Part shown: positions 1 to 7,881 of the stretch, piece by piece
How positions within the stretch are numbered: the stretch's first letter is position 1
How the letters are laid out: every line of letters begins with the position of its first letter
Source of the DNA: JAAERC01 sp965602655
GTDB lineage: Bacteria; Zixibacteria; MSB-5A5; GN15; PGXB01
Direction: 5' to 3'
DNA length: 23,975 nt
Assembly (NCBI GenBank): GCA_965602655.1
Contig: CBFCZE010000033.1
Location: forward strand, 1-23,975
Made by a program: the position numbers and the translations under genes
Notes under the pieces: model-generated
Seen by the model: the letters and a program-made list of their open reading frames with translations, nothing else
The model's database searches: none
What the model was told of the DNA's origin: nothing

Positions 1-284
1 AGCGATGGGAATTTATCTCTTGGCGCCACCGAGCACCAGGCAACCGGTTCATTATTGATATAAGCAAGAATTCCCGGGACGTCGCCGGATTGGATAATAT
101 TTTTCATGGCTCTTTTATTACCGGCCCCCTTTTGTTGGTCATACTCTTTTCGAGTTAAACGCCACCACATACACCAGCAACCGCCACAGGCTCCGTGCTT
201 ACCAAAAAACTTCTCAAAATCTTCCCAGCGGCCTTTTGTAACCGGATAAAATTTCATTCCTTTAAATGTTTTCTTTTCAACCAT
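1..284 (-). CDS. GNAT-like acetyltransferase, partial (C-terminus beyond left edge)
   Basis: The reverse strand reads open from an ATG at 284 to the left edge (94 codons and no stop), so only the N-terminal part is present. The translation begins MVEKKTFKGMKFYPVTKGRW and continues with a Cys/Trp-rich stretch (GGCWCMWW, about residues 34-41) and a beta-strand-like segment ending in EPVAWCSVAPRD. The pattern of a Cys/Trp-rich stretch, then 'GILAYINNEPVAWCSVAPR', is one I recognise from small bacterial GNAT-family N-acetyltransferases, where the second part is the start of the acetyl-CoA-binding core. The acetyl-CoA pyrophosphate-binding loop would lie beyond the edge, so the substrate cannot be inferred. 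It is divergent from the symporter gene across a 151-bp AT-rich gap. The family call is from remembered pattern only. Confidence 0.6.
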   Translation of the reverse strand, partial: MVEKKTFKGMKFYPVTKGRWEDFEKFFGKHGACGGCWCMWWRLTRKEYDQQKGAGNKRAMKNIIQSGDVPGILAYINNEPVAWCSVAPRDKFPS

Positions 285-401
285 AATATTATTCTGTTAT
301 ACGAATACTTTGTTAAACATATAAAAAGAATTTCTATTCTGAAATAATTAATGTTATAAAATTCATTTATTCTTATGGTCTTATTACTTAATACTCTTCA
401 A

Positions 402-430
402 TTGACAAAGTGAATTCAAAAATATTTATT
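402..430 (+). promoter_or_regulatory. Possible promoter of the symporter gene
   Basis: A perfect TTGACA (402-407) is followed after 17 bases by TTTATT (425-430), a weak match to TATAAT. The start codon at 436 lies only 5 bases after the -10-like box, so this promoter would give a nearly leaderless transcript. No Shine-Dalgarno sequence precedes the ATG, which agrees with that reading. Confidence 0.4.
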
Positions 431-435
431 CATCT

Positions 436-1824
436 ATGGTATATTTCTGGACTATCATCGCCTACCTGATGATTCTTATTGGGGTTGGGGCCTATCGCAG
501 TAAACAAGTAAAAAACCAGGATGATTTCATGGTAGCGGGGCGAAAACTCTCCGCCAAAGTTCTCGTTGGAACATTGCTGGCCACCTGGATTGGCTCCGGT
601 TCTATTATTGCGAGCGCCGGATTGGCTTATGACAGGGGATTTCCGGCGTTATGGTTTGATGCCGGTGTTTGGGCAGCATTAATAATTCTTTATCTGATAG
701 CGGGACGAGTCCGCAAATTTGCTCAATATACAGTCCCGGATATACTTGAGGCACGATATAATGCAACAGCGAGAATTCTTGGAGCGATTGTTACAGTCAT
801 TGCCTATACGGCTATTGTCAGCTATCAGTTCCGGGCCGGGGGGATGGTTCTTAATCTGGTTACGGGGATATCAATTGATCAGGGTATCATTATTACTGCA
901 GTTTTTGTAATCGGTTATACAGTTCTGGCCGGAATGATATCGGTAGCTTATACCGATGTTGTCAATGGCATTATAATGGTAGTTGGCTTGATTGTGGCCT
1001 TACCATTTTTATTAAGTAATGCCGGAGGATGGGAAGGGGTAATTAACCATTTACCGGAAACCCATTTTCAGCCGTTGGGGGAGTTATCGCTATTGCAGGC
1101 GGCCGGTTATGCTTTACCAACCATGTTATTGCTATTGGGGGAATCCGGGATGTATCAGAGGTTTTTTTCAGCAAAAGATGCCGGCACTGCTCGAAAATCG
1201 GTGATTGGCTGGATTATCGGTACAATTATTATTGAAACACTAATTGTTGTTTTGGCCGTTCTAGGCAGTGCGTTATTCACAGATATTGACCCCGAGATGG
1301 TCATTCTTCAATCAGTCAGATATGGCCTGCCGGTACTAATCGGATGCCTCACGCTTGCGGCAATAGTCGCTGTTATAGTTTCAACGGCTGATTCATTTCT
1401 TCTGGTGCCGTCGACAAATCTGATTCGCGATATTTATCAGCGTTTTATCAATCCGGAGGCTTCTCAAAAGCAGATTATTCTTTATTCCAGAATTGTTGTG
1501 GTGGGATTAGGTGTTATAGCCTTTGTTCAGGTCAGATTCTTTGAGAAGATTCTGGAGATGGCAATATATGCTTATACCATGTATGGTGTAGGGATTACGC
1601 CAGCTGTGATGGCCGCCTTCTTTTGGAAAAGAGCTACTGCAGAGGGAGGGGTGGCGGCAATTAGCTCAGGTATGATAATTACTATATTATGGGAAGTCCT
1701 GGGGCGACCGTTTGAGATACCAACTGTTTACCCGGCGCTGATTTTATCATTGTTATTATTAATCGGAGTCAGTTTGCTGACGCCAAAACCGGCAGAAGAT
1801 AAGTGGCGGCCATTTTATAAATAG
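436..1824 (+). CDS. Sodium:solute symporter family (SSS) permease
   Basis: This is a 462-residue, very hydrophobic protein with roughly 12-13 predicted membrane spans and no signal peptide beyond the first span. The N-terminal signature DDFMVAGRKLS (about residues 29-39), followed by a WIGSGSI segment and a Gly-rich span, is typical of SSS/PutP-like sodium-coupled symporters. A TADSFLLVPSTNLIRDIY stretch near residue 318 matches the conserved eighth-to-ninth span region containing the second sodium-site serine/threonine cluster. The length is slightly short of the usual 480-550. The substrate (amino acid, sugar, carboxylate or vitamin) cannot be told from the sequence. The start at 436 fits the family because the first TM begins at once, but no ribosome binding site precedes it. 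It converges with the dockerin gene, with a 9-bp gap between stop codons. Confidence 0.85.
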   Translation: MVYFWTIIAYLMILIGVGAYRSKQVKNQDDFMVAGRKLSAKVLVGTLLATWIGSGSIIASAGLAYDRGFPALWFDAGVWAALIILYLIAGRVRKFAQYTVPDILEARYNATARILGAIVTVIAYTAIVSYQFRAGGMVLNLVTGISIDQGIIITAVFVIGYTVLAGMISVAYTDVVNGIIMVVGLIVALPFLLSNAGGWEGVINHLPETHFQPLGELSLLQAAGYALPTMLLLLGESGMYQRFFSAKDAGTARKSVIGWIIGTIIIETLIVVLAVLGSALFTDIDPEMVILQSVRYGLPVLIGCLTLAAIVAVIVSTADSFLLVPSTNLIRDIYQRFINPEASQKQIILYSRIVVVGLGVIAFVQVRFFEKILEMAIYAYTMYGVGITPAVMAAFFWKRATAEGGVAAISSGMIITILWEVLGRPFEIPTVYPALILSLLLLIGVSLLTPKPAEDKWRPFYK

Positions 1825-1833
1825 AAAAAAGGC

Positions 1834-2727
1834 TTATGGTTCCGAGCAAATTAGATCCGGACCACCTTTATATTTGAAATTAATCAAATAAACTAAATCC
1901 AAAATATTAATATCACCGTCGCCGTTAACCTCGGCCGATTCAATATAGTCAGGTTCAGGCCCGTCCTTATATCGGTAATTTATAAAATATACAAGATCCA
2001 GAACATTTATTTTGCCGCTGTTATCAACGTCGCCGCACAGAAAAGAATTAGACGTTTGCGTTATAAAATCTGAATGCGGACTCAACTCACCGGAAGAATT
2101 CTCAGCGATAATCAAATAATCATACGAACTGGTTCCATCGACTGTGTTATCGATATGCGGGCCGGAGACCACTCCGGGATTTGACAGGAACCCGGCCGGA
2201 TCGTCAATTCGGAAAAATGAGCCATTTGAAGAGGCATCCCGTCTATATATATGATATGTCAGACCGGAAACAGCCGTCCAGTCAATTTCAACCGCGGGTC
2301 CGCTGATTGCTTTGCCGGTCAGGCCAGTTGGTTTTTCGGGGTAATTTATAGAGGAAAGTATTATATCCTCCTGCTGAAAGGAACCGACTTCTATGGTCGA
2401 AAATAAAACATACCCTTCATTATTGGTGGAATTGTGAAAATGAAAATTGAATGGGTCGCCAAAAGCTTTCGTTAAATAATTTTGAAAATCGTCAAACCAG
2501 TTGCCGTTGTCATAACCGGCTCCAACACAGCTTTCAATTCTTATCTCTTCGTCGGTATTATCGAGGTAGCCATAAAAATTGATTTCGCCGTTGGCTGGAA
2601 TAGAGGCATTAGAATTTGATACATTTCCAAATATACTGCCCTGCGCAAATATCGGTTGCGATGATATAATCACAGCCATAATGGCTATAGAGAGAAGATA
2701 AATTTTTGTAAGCTTTCGATAATCCAT
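1834..2727 (-). CDS. Secreted protein with FN3-like and C-terminal dockerin-like domains
   Basis: This is a 297-residue exported protein. Residues 1-28 form a classic Sec signal peptide (basic MDYRKLTK, a hydrophobic core, and cleavage probably after PIFA). Residues about 30-128 are an unrecognised beta-rich domain with one Cys (C67). Residues about 131-225 look like a fibronectin type III or similar Ig-like fold (PEKPTGL start, WTAVSGLTYHIYRR core). Residues 231-294 hold two EF-hand-like calcium loops, DVDNSGKINVLDLVY and EVNGDGDINILDLVY, flanked by cysteines (C231 and C294) that could pair. This is the dockerin type I layout. In Zixibacteria-like genomes such tails are frequent on secreted proteins without any cellulosome, so the tail is probably a calcium-stabilised anchoring or folding module. 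No catalytic motif was seen. It is monocistronic with its own promoter at 2799-2827. Confidence 0.75.
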   Translation of the reverse strand: MDYRKLTKIYLLSIAIMAVIISSQPIFAQGSIFGNVSNSNASIPANGEINFYGYLDNTDEEIRIESCVGAGYDNGNWFDDFQNYLTKAFGDPFNFHFHNSTNNEGYVLFSTIEVGSFQQEDIILSSINYPEKPTGLTGKAISGPAVEIDWTAVSGLTYHIYRRDASSNGSFFRIDDPAGFLSNPGVVSGPHIDNTVDGTSSYDYLIIAENSSGELSPHSDFITQTSNSFLCGDVDNSGKINVLDLVYFINYRYKDGPEPDYIESAEVNGDGDINILDLVYLINFKYKGGPDLICSEP

Positions 2728-2798
2728 ATATCTTACATCGGTACGAAATTAATAAGACTTAGTATTTTGTAGAACCAGGAACTATTCCCTTAATTCTT

Positions 2799-2827
2799 AT
2801 TTTAATAGATAAATACGATACTGTCAA
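2799..2827 (-). promoter_or_regulatory. Sigma-70-type promoter of the dockerin protein gene
   Basis: On the minus strand TTGACA (2827-2822) and TAAAAT (2804-2799) are separated by exactly 17 bases. Transcription would begin near 2792, leaving a leader of about 65 nt before the ATG at 2727. The site lies in the 151-bp gap after the YkgJ-like gene, so the dockerin gene is likely transcribed on its own. Confidence 0.6.
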
Positions 2828-2878
2828 GAATTCAGTAGTACAAATTGAGTGAAAAGACAATTATTCTGCAGAAATTTG

Positions 2879-3721
2879 CTATTCGCCGGTTTTATCTTTT
2901 ATTTTACCCTTGGCGCGAAGCTCTTTTTCTTTTGAAATTGCCACATCCTGATTGATTTTCATAGTTTTCTCGCCGAAGATTGCAAAGCGGAGCCAGTCGA
3001 AACCAAATTTCATCAATTCGACATCATCTTCCTTGAGTTTTGCTATAGTTTCTTCGTCAATTATGATTTTCTTAAAAAAGCTACTGCCAAAAATAAATCT
3101 TCTGAAAGTATCGAGATTATAGCAGGCCATAAAGAACATTTCAATTTTTTCCGGAGGCAAATCACCGCCCTTTTGAAAGAAATCATGAAGTGTAAATTCC
3201 TTGAAATACTCGCCCATCTGATTATATTCTTTAATTCCCTGATCTTCAAGCCACTCGGTTACATTTTGTTCATGCGTCTCTTCAAAACCCTTGCAGACAT
3301 CCTCTTTCAAGAGAAAATAGAATTCGTCCTCTTTGCCCTTGTCGGCTTCTTTGGGCGAGGCCAAACCGAGGGGATACATACGACAGGCCCAGGGACGATC
3401 TTCATAGACACCGCATCCGGCTTCAGATACAAAGGGACAGCTTTTCTTTTCGTTCTCCTCCATCTTCAACATCACCACCGGGTATTTGAGATTTTTGTCA
3501 AAGGGAGAGATTGTATATTTTTTCAGAAATTCTTCAGTGGTTATTCCAAGATTTTTCCGCAGGCGTAATATATCATAAGGGGTAAGAAATATGTTTACAT
3601 CGCCGCAACAGTCATTGAAGCAGGGTACACCCGGATGACATTTAAAGCAGAATTTACTTTTTTCGGATAGACGCGGGTATTCTTCCAGTATAGTTTTTTT
3701 AAGTCTTTCTATTTCTTTCAT
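2879..3721 (-). CDS. YkgJ-type cysteine-cluster protein
   Basis: This is a 280-residue protein with the YkgJ/UPF0153 cysteine signature: C25xxC28, C34, then the paired C38-C39 (FNDCCG), and a second group C94, C102 and C112 (CPF...GCGVYEDRPWACRMYPLG). The family is thought to bind zinc or an Fe-S cluster; its biochemical role is not established. It is longer than the minimal 90-120-residue family core, with an extra helical C-terminal half (about residues 130-280) rich in Phe, Lys and Glu. The start at 3721 is chosen because AGGAG sits 5 bases upstream. A longer frame with a TTG start at 3757 would overlap the upstream gene and has no such site. It follows the zinc-ribbon gene by 25 bp, probably in one transcript, downstream of the apr terminator. 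A link to sulfate reduction is suggested only by position. Confidence 0.75.
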   Translation of the reverse strand: MKEIERLKKTILEEYPRLSEKSKFCFKCHPGVPCFNDCCGDVNIFLTPYDILRLRKNLGITTEEFLKKYTISPFDKNLKYPVVMLKMEENEKKSCPFVSEAGCGVYEDRPWACRMYPLGLASPKEADKGKEDEFYFLLKEDVCKGFEETHEQNVTEWLEDQGIKEYNQMGEYFKEFTLHDFFQKGGDLPPEKIEMFFMACYNLDTFRRFIFGSSFFKKIIIDEETIAKLKEDDVELMKFGFDWLRFAIFGEKTMKINQDVAISKEKELRAKGKIKDKTGE

Positions 3722-3726
3722 AGAAA

Positions 3727-3731
3727 CTCCT
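3727..3731 (-). promoter_or_regulatory. Shine-Dalgarno AGGAG that fixes the YkgJ-like start
   Basis: AGGAG on the minus strand ends 5 bases before the ATG at 3721. It decides for this start over the upstream in-frame TTG at 3757. Confidence 0.75.
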
Positions 3732-3746
3732 GTTTTGGCGATTTCT

Positions 3747-4013
3747 CTATTTATCAATGATTCCTGTTTTCAGTGCGTCCGGAGACCAGACTGGAAGGGG
3801 GCCTGATTCATTATTTTGCGGATTGTATCTATGACGATATGAGGCCGTTTGATCATATTCGCTTTTCATCCAATCCCAGCCCTTTACATAATAGGGGCAG
3901 TCATCGTTAAAACATACATATTGCGGTTCAAATCCCCACGAAGATTCGGGACCGGGCATCCACTTTGTCATCTTTTGCTCGCAGTGCGGGCACTTGTATT
4001 CCTGGTTATTCAT
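3747..4013 (-). CDS. Small zinc-ribbon protein of unknown function
   Basis: This is an 88-residue soluble protein. The N-terminal half carries CPHC (C8, C11) and a second pair C34/C39 in a CFNDDCPYYVKGWDWM context, giving a four-cysteine zinc ribbon. The C-terminal half is polar with a RHRYNPQ segment and no further cysteines. The fold recalls the ogr/Delta-type short zinc fingers, some of which bind DNA or RNA polymerase, but this is not enough to claim a regulatory role. The start at 4013 has an AGG about 7 bases upstream. It lies between the apr terminator (4069-4103) and the YkgJ-like gene, 25 bp before the latter's start, and probably forms a two-gene unit with it. Any functional tie to APS reductase is inference from neighbourhood. 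Confidence 0.7.
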   Translation of the reverse strand: MNNQEYKCPHCEQKMTKWMPGPESSWGFEPQYVCFNDDCPYYVKGWDWMKSEYDQTASYRHRYNPQNNESGPLPVWSPDALKTGIIDK

Positions 4014-4068
4014 ATGATGACCTGTATAACGCTTTTTATTACCTTATTGTTTCCTTCTATTCAAATTT

Positions 4069-4103
4069 AAAGTCCTCCGAGATTTGTATACTCGGAGGAC
4101 TTT
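4069..4103 (-). terminator. Terminator hairpin after aprA
   Basis: A perfect 13-bp inverted repeat (4069-4081 and 4091-4103) encloses a 9-base loop. Its core is AGTCCTCCGAG / CTCGGAGGACT. It stands 26 bp beyond the aprA stop and before the zinc-ribbon gene. In the aprA direction the tail reads TTTAAATTT, a modest U tract. In the opposite direction the tail is a stronger TTTTTATTTA, so the element may work both ways. No gene reads into it from the left, so it is assigned to aprA. Confidence 0.8.
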
Positions 4104-4129
4104 TTATTTACAACAGATAATCGGGAAGA

Positions 4130-5998
4130 TTAGTAAATGCGGTGCATATCGCGCTTAATCATTTCCCATTCACCTGTTTTCGGATCCCACTTACAGTTCG
4201 CAAAGACTTCCCAATCAGCTTTCATATTGGGACAATCGGCGCGGAAGTAATATCCCGGCCAACGGGTTTCTTCACGGAACATGATTGTTCTGACATGAGC
4301 CTCAGCCTGCCATGTTCTGTGGATGTTCTCCCAGCAGCGCATCAGTTCATGAAGATTTGCGGCGGCCAGCTTCTCGGCGTCTTCTTTAAGGAAGTCGATA
4401 AGTTCAAGGCCTTTCTCGAGCAGAGGCTTGTTGGTAGTGAAGTTTGTGCTGACACCACCTGCGTACTCATCCATAATCTTCTGCAGACGGAACATGTACA
4501 TCTTCGGTTTGATATAATTCGGGTTGATTTCAGGATCTGAAGAACCTCCTTTGTTATCCTCGAAGAGGTCAAGCGGAAGGAGAATACGTTTTTTGAGTTC
4601 TTCGATCTTGGCATCGTCAAAAGTCGGTTCATCCGGATGATCGACCGCATAAGAGATAGCCGCCTTGGCAGAGATACGTCCTTCTGCGTGTGAGCCGGAA
4701 GAGAACTTGTGACTGGAAGCACCGGAGGCATCACCGGCCGCAAACATACCTTCGACGGTGGTCATATTAGGATAACCCCAGAAATAATCTTTTGGAGCGA
4801 GATCTTCAGGACCACTAACCCAGGCACCGGAAGCACCGGAGTGAGAACCGATGAAATACGGTTCACACGCCGCAATTTCAGATGGCTTTTCTTCCGGAGC
4901 TGTATTTGTCGCCGCCCAAAGAATAGCTTGCGAGATAGTCATATCCAGGAAGTCTTCCCAGGCCTCAGATTCGAGTTCTTTGAGTTTCTTTTTCCGTTCT
5001 TTCGGATCACTGACTTCATCGGATAGCTTGGCAATAGCCTCTTCTGTTCTCATGAAGATCGGGCCTTTTCCGTCCATAACATCAAGCATCATCAGCCAGT
5101 TGCGAAGGTTGGCCGGTACCGGTTTAACCAAACCATAAGGTTTCCAGTTCTGCAGCTCGTCGCGGCGGGTTTCCATGTAGTTTTCACCTAGGCCGTTGGT
5201 AGCACGGGATTTGAACAGCAGGAACCAGGCCCCGACCGGGCCATAAGCATCTTTAAATCGAACCGGGATAAACCTGACTTCCTGACAGGTCATCTCGGCA
5301 CCGCCTCTGAGCGTGAAATAAGCGCTGGCGCCTGAGTTGAACGGCGGATACCAGGAACGTCCCAGGCCTTCACCGGATGAACGCGGTTTAAAGACGTGAA
5401 CCGCTCCACCCATAGCACACACCACGGCTTTTGCTTTAAAGACATAAAACTTGTTTTCACGAACGCTAAAGCCAACTGCGCCAACGCACTTACCGTCCTT
5501 AACCAGCGGCTCGGTGATAAAGACACGTTCGTAAATATTATCCATACCAAGAGCATTCTTGGCGGCTTCGGCGACGATAATCTTGTAGGATTCGCCGTTA
5601 ATCATCAACTGCCAGCGGCCTTCGTGTACGTAGTTGCCATCGGCATCTTTCCAAATTGGGAGACCCCATTTTTCAAAAAGATGAACGGTTGAATCAACGT
5701 GGCGGGCAATGTTGGCAACCAAATCCTCTCTGGTAATACCCATCAGGTCGTTTCTGACATAGTCAACATAATCCTGAACAGTATTATTGCCGCTATTAAC
5801 ATCAACATACTGGTTGATAGCCGATAGTCCCATGGCAACCGCGCCGGAACGATCCATAGCAGCTTTATCAACGAGAGTGACCTTCAGGTTGTTTTTCTTT
5901 GCCCAGTAGGAGGCTTCCACGGCCGCACCACTTGCTGCCATTCCGCCGCCAACAATCAAAACATCAGTTTTGACTTCTACTGTTTCAAAATTTGGCAT
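4130..5998 (-). CDS. aprA: Adenylylsulfate (APS) reductase, alpha subunit
   Basis: AprA is the FAD subunit of dissimilatory APS reductase, converting APS and two electrons to sulfite and AMP in the cytoplasm. This 622-residue copy is close to family length. The FAD-binding GGGMAASGAAVEA lies at residues 17-29. The substrate-site stretch CQEVRFIPVRFKDAYGPVGA (238-257) contains the candidate catalytic Arg (R242/R247), and FIGSHSGASGAW (382-393) contains the conserved His (H386). A second FAD segment GMFAAGDASGASSHKFSSGS lies near 417-436. All the key residues I can recognise are present, so it looks functional. It is the last gene of sat-aprB-aprA, 18 bp after aprB, and ends at a hairpin terminator. 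The genetic context (sat, qmoC, dsrMKJOP) favours the reductive rather than the sulfur-oxidising direction, which I infer rather than see in the subunit itself. Confidence 0.97.
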   Translation of the reverse strand: MPNFETVEVKTDVLIVGGGMAASGAAVEASYWAKKNNLKVTLVDKAAMDRSGAVAMGLSAINQYVDVNSGNNTVQDYVDYVRNDLMGITREDLVANIARHVDSTVHLFEKWGLPIWKDADGNYVHEGRWQLMINGESYKIIVAEAAKNALGMDNIYERVFITEPLVKDGKCVGAVGFSVRENKFYVFKAKAVVCAMGGAVHVFKPRSSGEGLGRSWYPPFNSGASAYFTLRGGAEMTCQEVRFIPVRFKDAYGPVGAWFLLFKSRATNGLGENYMETRRDELQNWKPYGLVKPVPANLRNWLMMLDVMDGKGPIFMRTEEAIAKLSDEVSDPKERKKKLKELESEAWEDFLDMTISQAILWAATNTAPEEKPSEIAACEPYFIGSHSGASGAWVSGPEDLAPKDYFWGYPNMTTVEGMFAAGDASGASSHKFSSGSHAEGRISAKAAISYAVDHPDEPTFDDAKIEELKKRILLPLDLFEDNKGGSSDPEINPNYIKPKMYMFRLQKIMDEYAGGVSTNFTTNKPLLEKGLELIDFLKEDAEKLAAANLHELMRCWENIHRTWQAEAHVRTIMFREETRWPGYYFRADCPNMKADWEVFANCKWDPKTGEWEMIKRDMHRIY

Positions 5999-6016
5999 AT
6001 TCTATTCCATCCTTTC

Positions 6017-6457
6017 TTACTTAACCTTGGGAAGTTCCCCGCAACGGGTTGACTCGGGTTCTGTGAACAGAAGCGGATTCTTCAAATCATCGGTTCCGGT
6101 CGGATAACCACCATCCGGTACAGCAGAACCCTCTGCAGTAGTACGAATCGGGAACTTAAATCTTTTAAGAGTCCCGTTTCTGAACTTAACGGTCCACATG
6201 ATCGAATCGGTACTTCTCATCGGAGTCACTGTGGCACCCAAAGGACAGAAATCAGCATAACCGCGAACCTCAATGGCCTGGGTCGGGCAAATCTTCACGC
6301 AGCTGTAACATTCCCAGCACATTTCCGGAGCCTGGTTGTATGCTTTCATGAGGTCTTTGTTTAAGACCATCAAGTCGTTGGGGCAAATATGCTGGCACGC
6401 AGTCTTATCCAGCGCCTTACACCCATCGCATTTGTCAGGAATCACATAACTTGGCAT
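6017..6457 (-). CDS. aprB: Adenylylsulfate (APS) reductase, beta subunit
   Basis: AprB is the iron-sulfur subunit that passes electrons to the FAD of AprA. Its 146 residues begin with a ferredoxin-like domain carrying two [4Fe-4S] sets: C10, C13, C21, C25 and C47, C50, C53, C57, the last four in CWECYSCVKICP. The spacing in the first set (CDGCKALDKTACQHIC) is the AprB signature, distinguishing it from ordinary 2[4Fe-4S] ferredoxins. The tail from about residue 72 (LGATVTPMRSTDSIMWTVKF and onward) is the beta-strand and extended region that wraps around AprA in known structures. AGGAGG lies directly upstream of the ATG. The gene is 56 bp after sat and 18 bp before aprA, so all three are likely co-transcribed. 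Confidence 0.97.
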   Translation of the reverse strand: MPSYVIPDKCDGCKALDKTACQHICPNDLMVLNKDLMKAYNQAPEMCWECYSCVKICPTQAIEVRGYADFCPLGATVTPMRSTDSIMWTVKFRNGTLKRFKFPIRTTAEGSAVPDGGYPTGTDDLKNPLLFTEPESTRCGELPKVK

Positions 6458-6513
6458 TCATTCCTCCTGTAAAATTATGTAGCCTTAATATGGTTTAAAA
6501 TTTAATACTCTAA

Positions 6514-7746
6514 TTACTTTTTATCTACTTTTGCATCACCGGTCGCATGGCCGTGCATCTTAACTTCAACTTTGTCTTCATCTTTGATGCTGGCATAATA
6601 CTTACGCAAAATCGCCAGAACCTCAGGGCGGCTGAATTCCGCCGGCACTTCGCCGTTTTCAGAGAGAGCTTTACGCAGGGCTGTGCCGCTGAGGAAAAGT
6701 CTTTCTTCTTTTGAATGCGGGCAGGTTTTCATTGAGGCCATACCGCCGCAAGTGTAGCACCAGAAGGTCCAGTCAATCGGGAGCATCTTGCATTCAAGAG
6801 CGCCGTCCCAGAGATTGTGGAAAATTTCCTGGGCGTCAAACGGGCCATAATAGTTACCGACACCGGCATGGTCACGACCTATAATCATATGAGAGCAACC
6901 AAAGTTCTGACGAAACACAGCATGAAGAAGGCCTTCGCGCGGGCCGGCATAACGCATATCCAGCGGATAACCGCCGGTTAAAACACGATTTTTGTCAAAA
7001 TATTTTTCCACCAGAGTATTGATGCAATCGACTCTGACATCAGCCGGAATATCACCCGGTTTCAGTTTTCCAACTAATTGATGAATATAAAGACCGTCAC
7101 TCACCTCAACGGCAATTTTGCCCAGATATTCATGCGAACGATGCATTGGATTACGAAGTTGCAATGCTGCGACTGTTTTCCAGCCTCTTTCCTCAAAAAC
7201 CTTCCGGCTCTCTGCGGGACGCTGGTAAACACCCTTGAACTCTTCGGGGAAATAGCTTTCTGAAAGAACCTTTACCGGCCCGGCCAGATTCCATTCTTTT
7301 TGAGCCATGACCATCTTAACGCCGGGGTGCTCGGGGTCGGTTGTCGTGTAAACATGTTTACACTCAAACTCTTTGTCAATCTTGTAGCACTCGGTTACTT
7401 TCATAGTACCCATGATTTCATCAGTCTCCCCGGAGATCAGACAGATTTCGGTGCCCGGGTCGACTTTTTTATCGTGAGAAAGAGTAACAGGAATCGGCCA
7501 GAAAATGCCATTTGACATCTTCATATCCTGACAGACACCCTTCCAGTCAGCTTCACTCATGAAGCCTTCAAGCGGGGTAAAGCCGCCGATACCCAACATA
7601 ATTAAATCACCCGTTTCCCGGGTCGTCATAACGACCTTAGGGAGAGTCTCAGCTTTTTTCATTTCTGCTTTGTTTTCGGCACCTTCAAGAAGAAGAATCT
7701 TTAAAGTATCGCCACCATGCGGCGAAATCAGATTGCTTTTACTCAT
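6514..7746 (-). CDS. sat: Sulfate adenylyltransferase (ATP sulfurylase)
   Basis: Sat makes APS and pyrophosphate from ATP and sulfate, the activation step of dissimilatory sulfate reduction. Of 410 residues, the ATP-site QLRNP (196-200) and HRSH (202-205) and the second motif GRDHAGVG (290-297) are intact. C330, C333, C342 and H344 (WCYTCGG...TCPH) form the zinc-binding group found in prokaryotic dissimilatory Sat enzymes. No APS kinase domain is attached. The start at 7746 is supported by GAGGA 7 bases upstream. A TTG at 7821 in the same frame would add 25 atypical residues across the regulatory palindrome and is rejected. It leads sat-aprB-aprA and faces a large divergent control region with TTGTGAAAA repeats. 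Confidence 0.97.
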   Translation of the reverse strand: MSKSNLISPHGGDTLKILLLEGAENKAEMKKAETLPKVVMTTRETGDLIMLGIGGFTPLEGFMSEADWKGVCQDMKMSNGIFWPIPVTLSHDKKVDPGTEICLISGETDEIMGTMKVTECYKIDKEFECKHVYTTTDPEHPGVKMVMAQKEWNLAGPVKVLSESYFPEEFKGVYQRPAESRKVFEERGWKTVAALQLRNPMHRSHEYLGKIAVEVSDGLYIHQLVGKLKPGDIPADVRVDCINTLVEKYFDKNRVLTGGYPLDMRYAGPREGLLHAVFRQNFGCSHMIIGRDHAGVGNYYGPFDAQEIFHNLWDGALECKMLPIDWTFWCYTCGGMASMKTCPHSKEERLFLSGTALRKALSENGEVPAEFSRPEVLAILRKYYASIKDEDKVEVKMHGHATGDAKVDKK

Positions 7747-7753
7747 TGAACCA

Positions 7754-7758
7754 TCCTC
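7754..7758 (-). promoter_or_regulatory. Shine-Dalgarno GAGGA deciding the sat start
   Basis: GAGGA on the minus strand ends 7 bases before the ATG at 7746 and supports this start over the in-frame TTG at 7821. Confidence 0.75.
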
Positions 7759-7787
7759 AATTATTAGGCGACTTAATCGCCAGTTTA

Positions 7788-7804
7788 TGTGATATTTTTC
7801 ACAA
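7788..7804 (-). promoter_or_regulatory. Rex- or HcpR/CRP-FNR-type operator upstream of sat
   Basis: TGTGA-TATTTT-TCACA (7788-7803) is a perfect 5-6-5 palindrome, extended on one side to TCACAA. It sits about 42 bp upstream of the sat ATG. The pattern TTGTGA-N6-TCACAA matches both the NADH-sensing repressor Rex and the CRP/FNR-family regulator HcpR, and both are known to control sat/apr genes in Desulfovibrio. The site alone does not separate the two, and no regulator gene lies in the window. Confidence 0.65.
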
Positions 7805-7852
7805 TAATATCTTTTATACAATCTCCAGAATATTTAGTTTTCTCCGGGTAAG

Positions 7853-7881
7853 AAAGTAACTTTTTTCACAAGCGATGTCAA
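7853..7881 (-). promoter_or_regulatory. Possible sat promoter
   Basis: On the minus strand a perfect TTGACA (7881-7876) is followed after 17 bases by TACTTT (7858-7853), a poor match to TATAAT. A TTGTGAAAA half-site falls in the spacer. Transcription would begin near 7846, giving a leader of about 100 nt that includes the 7788-7804 palindrome. A separate TATAAA-like box near 7813-7818 could be an alternative. Confidence 0.4.

Noticed and set aside
1834..2727. Dockerin domain as evidence for a cellulosome
   Set aside because: There is no cohesin or glycoside hydrolase in the window; dockerin-like calcium repeats are common in secreted proteins without cellulosomes.
4342..4743. Open frames on the other frames or strand of aprA
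   Set aside because: They lie wholly inside the intact aprA gene, and their products are rich in Arg, Ser and Leu with no recognisable motif.
7747..7821. N-terminal extension of sat from a TTG
   Set aside because: The added 25 residues are not part of the Sat family, would cover the TGTGA palindrome, and the ATG at 7746 has its own GAGGA.
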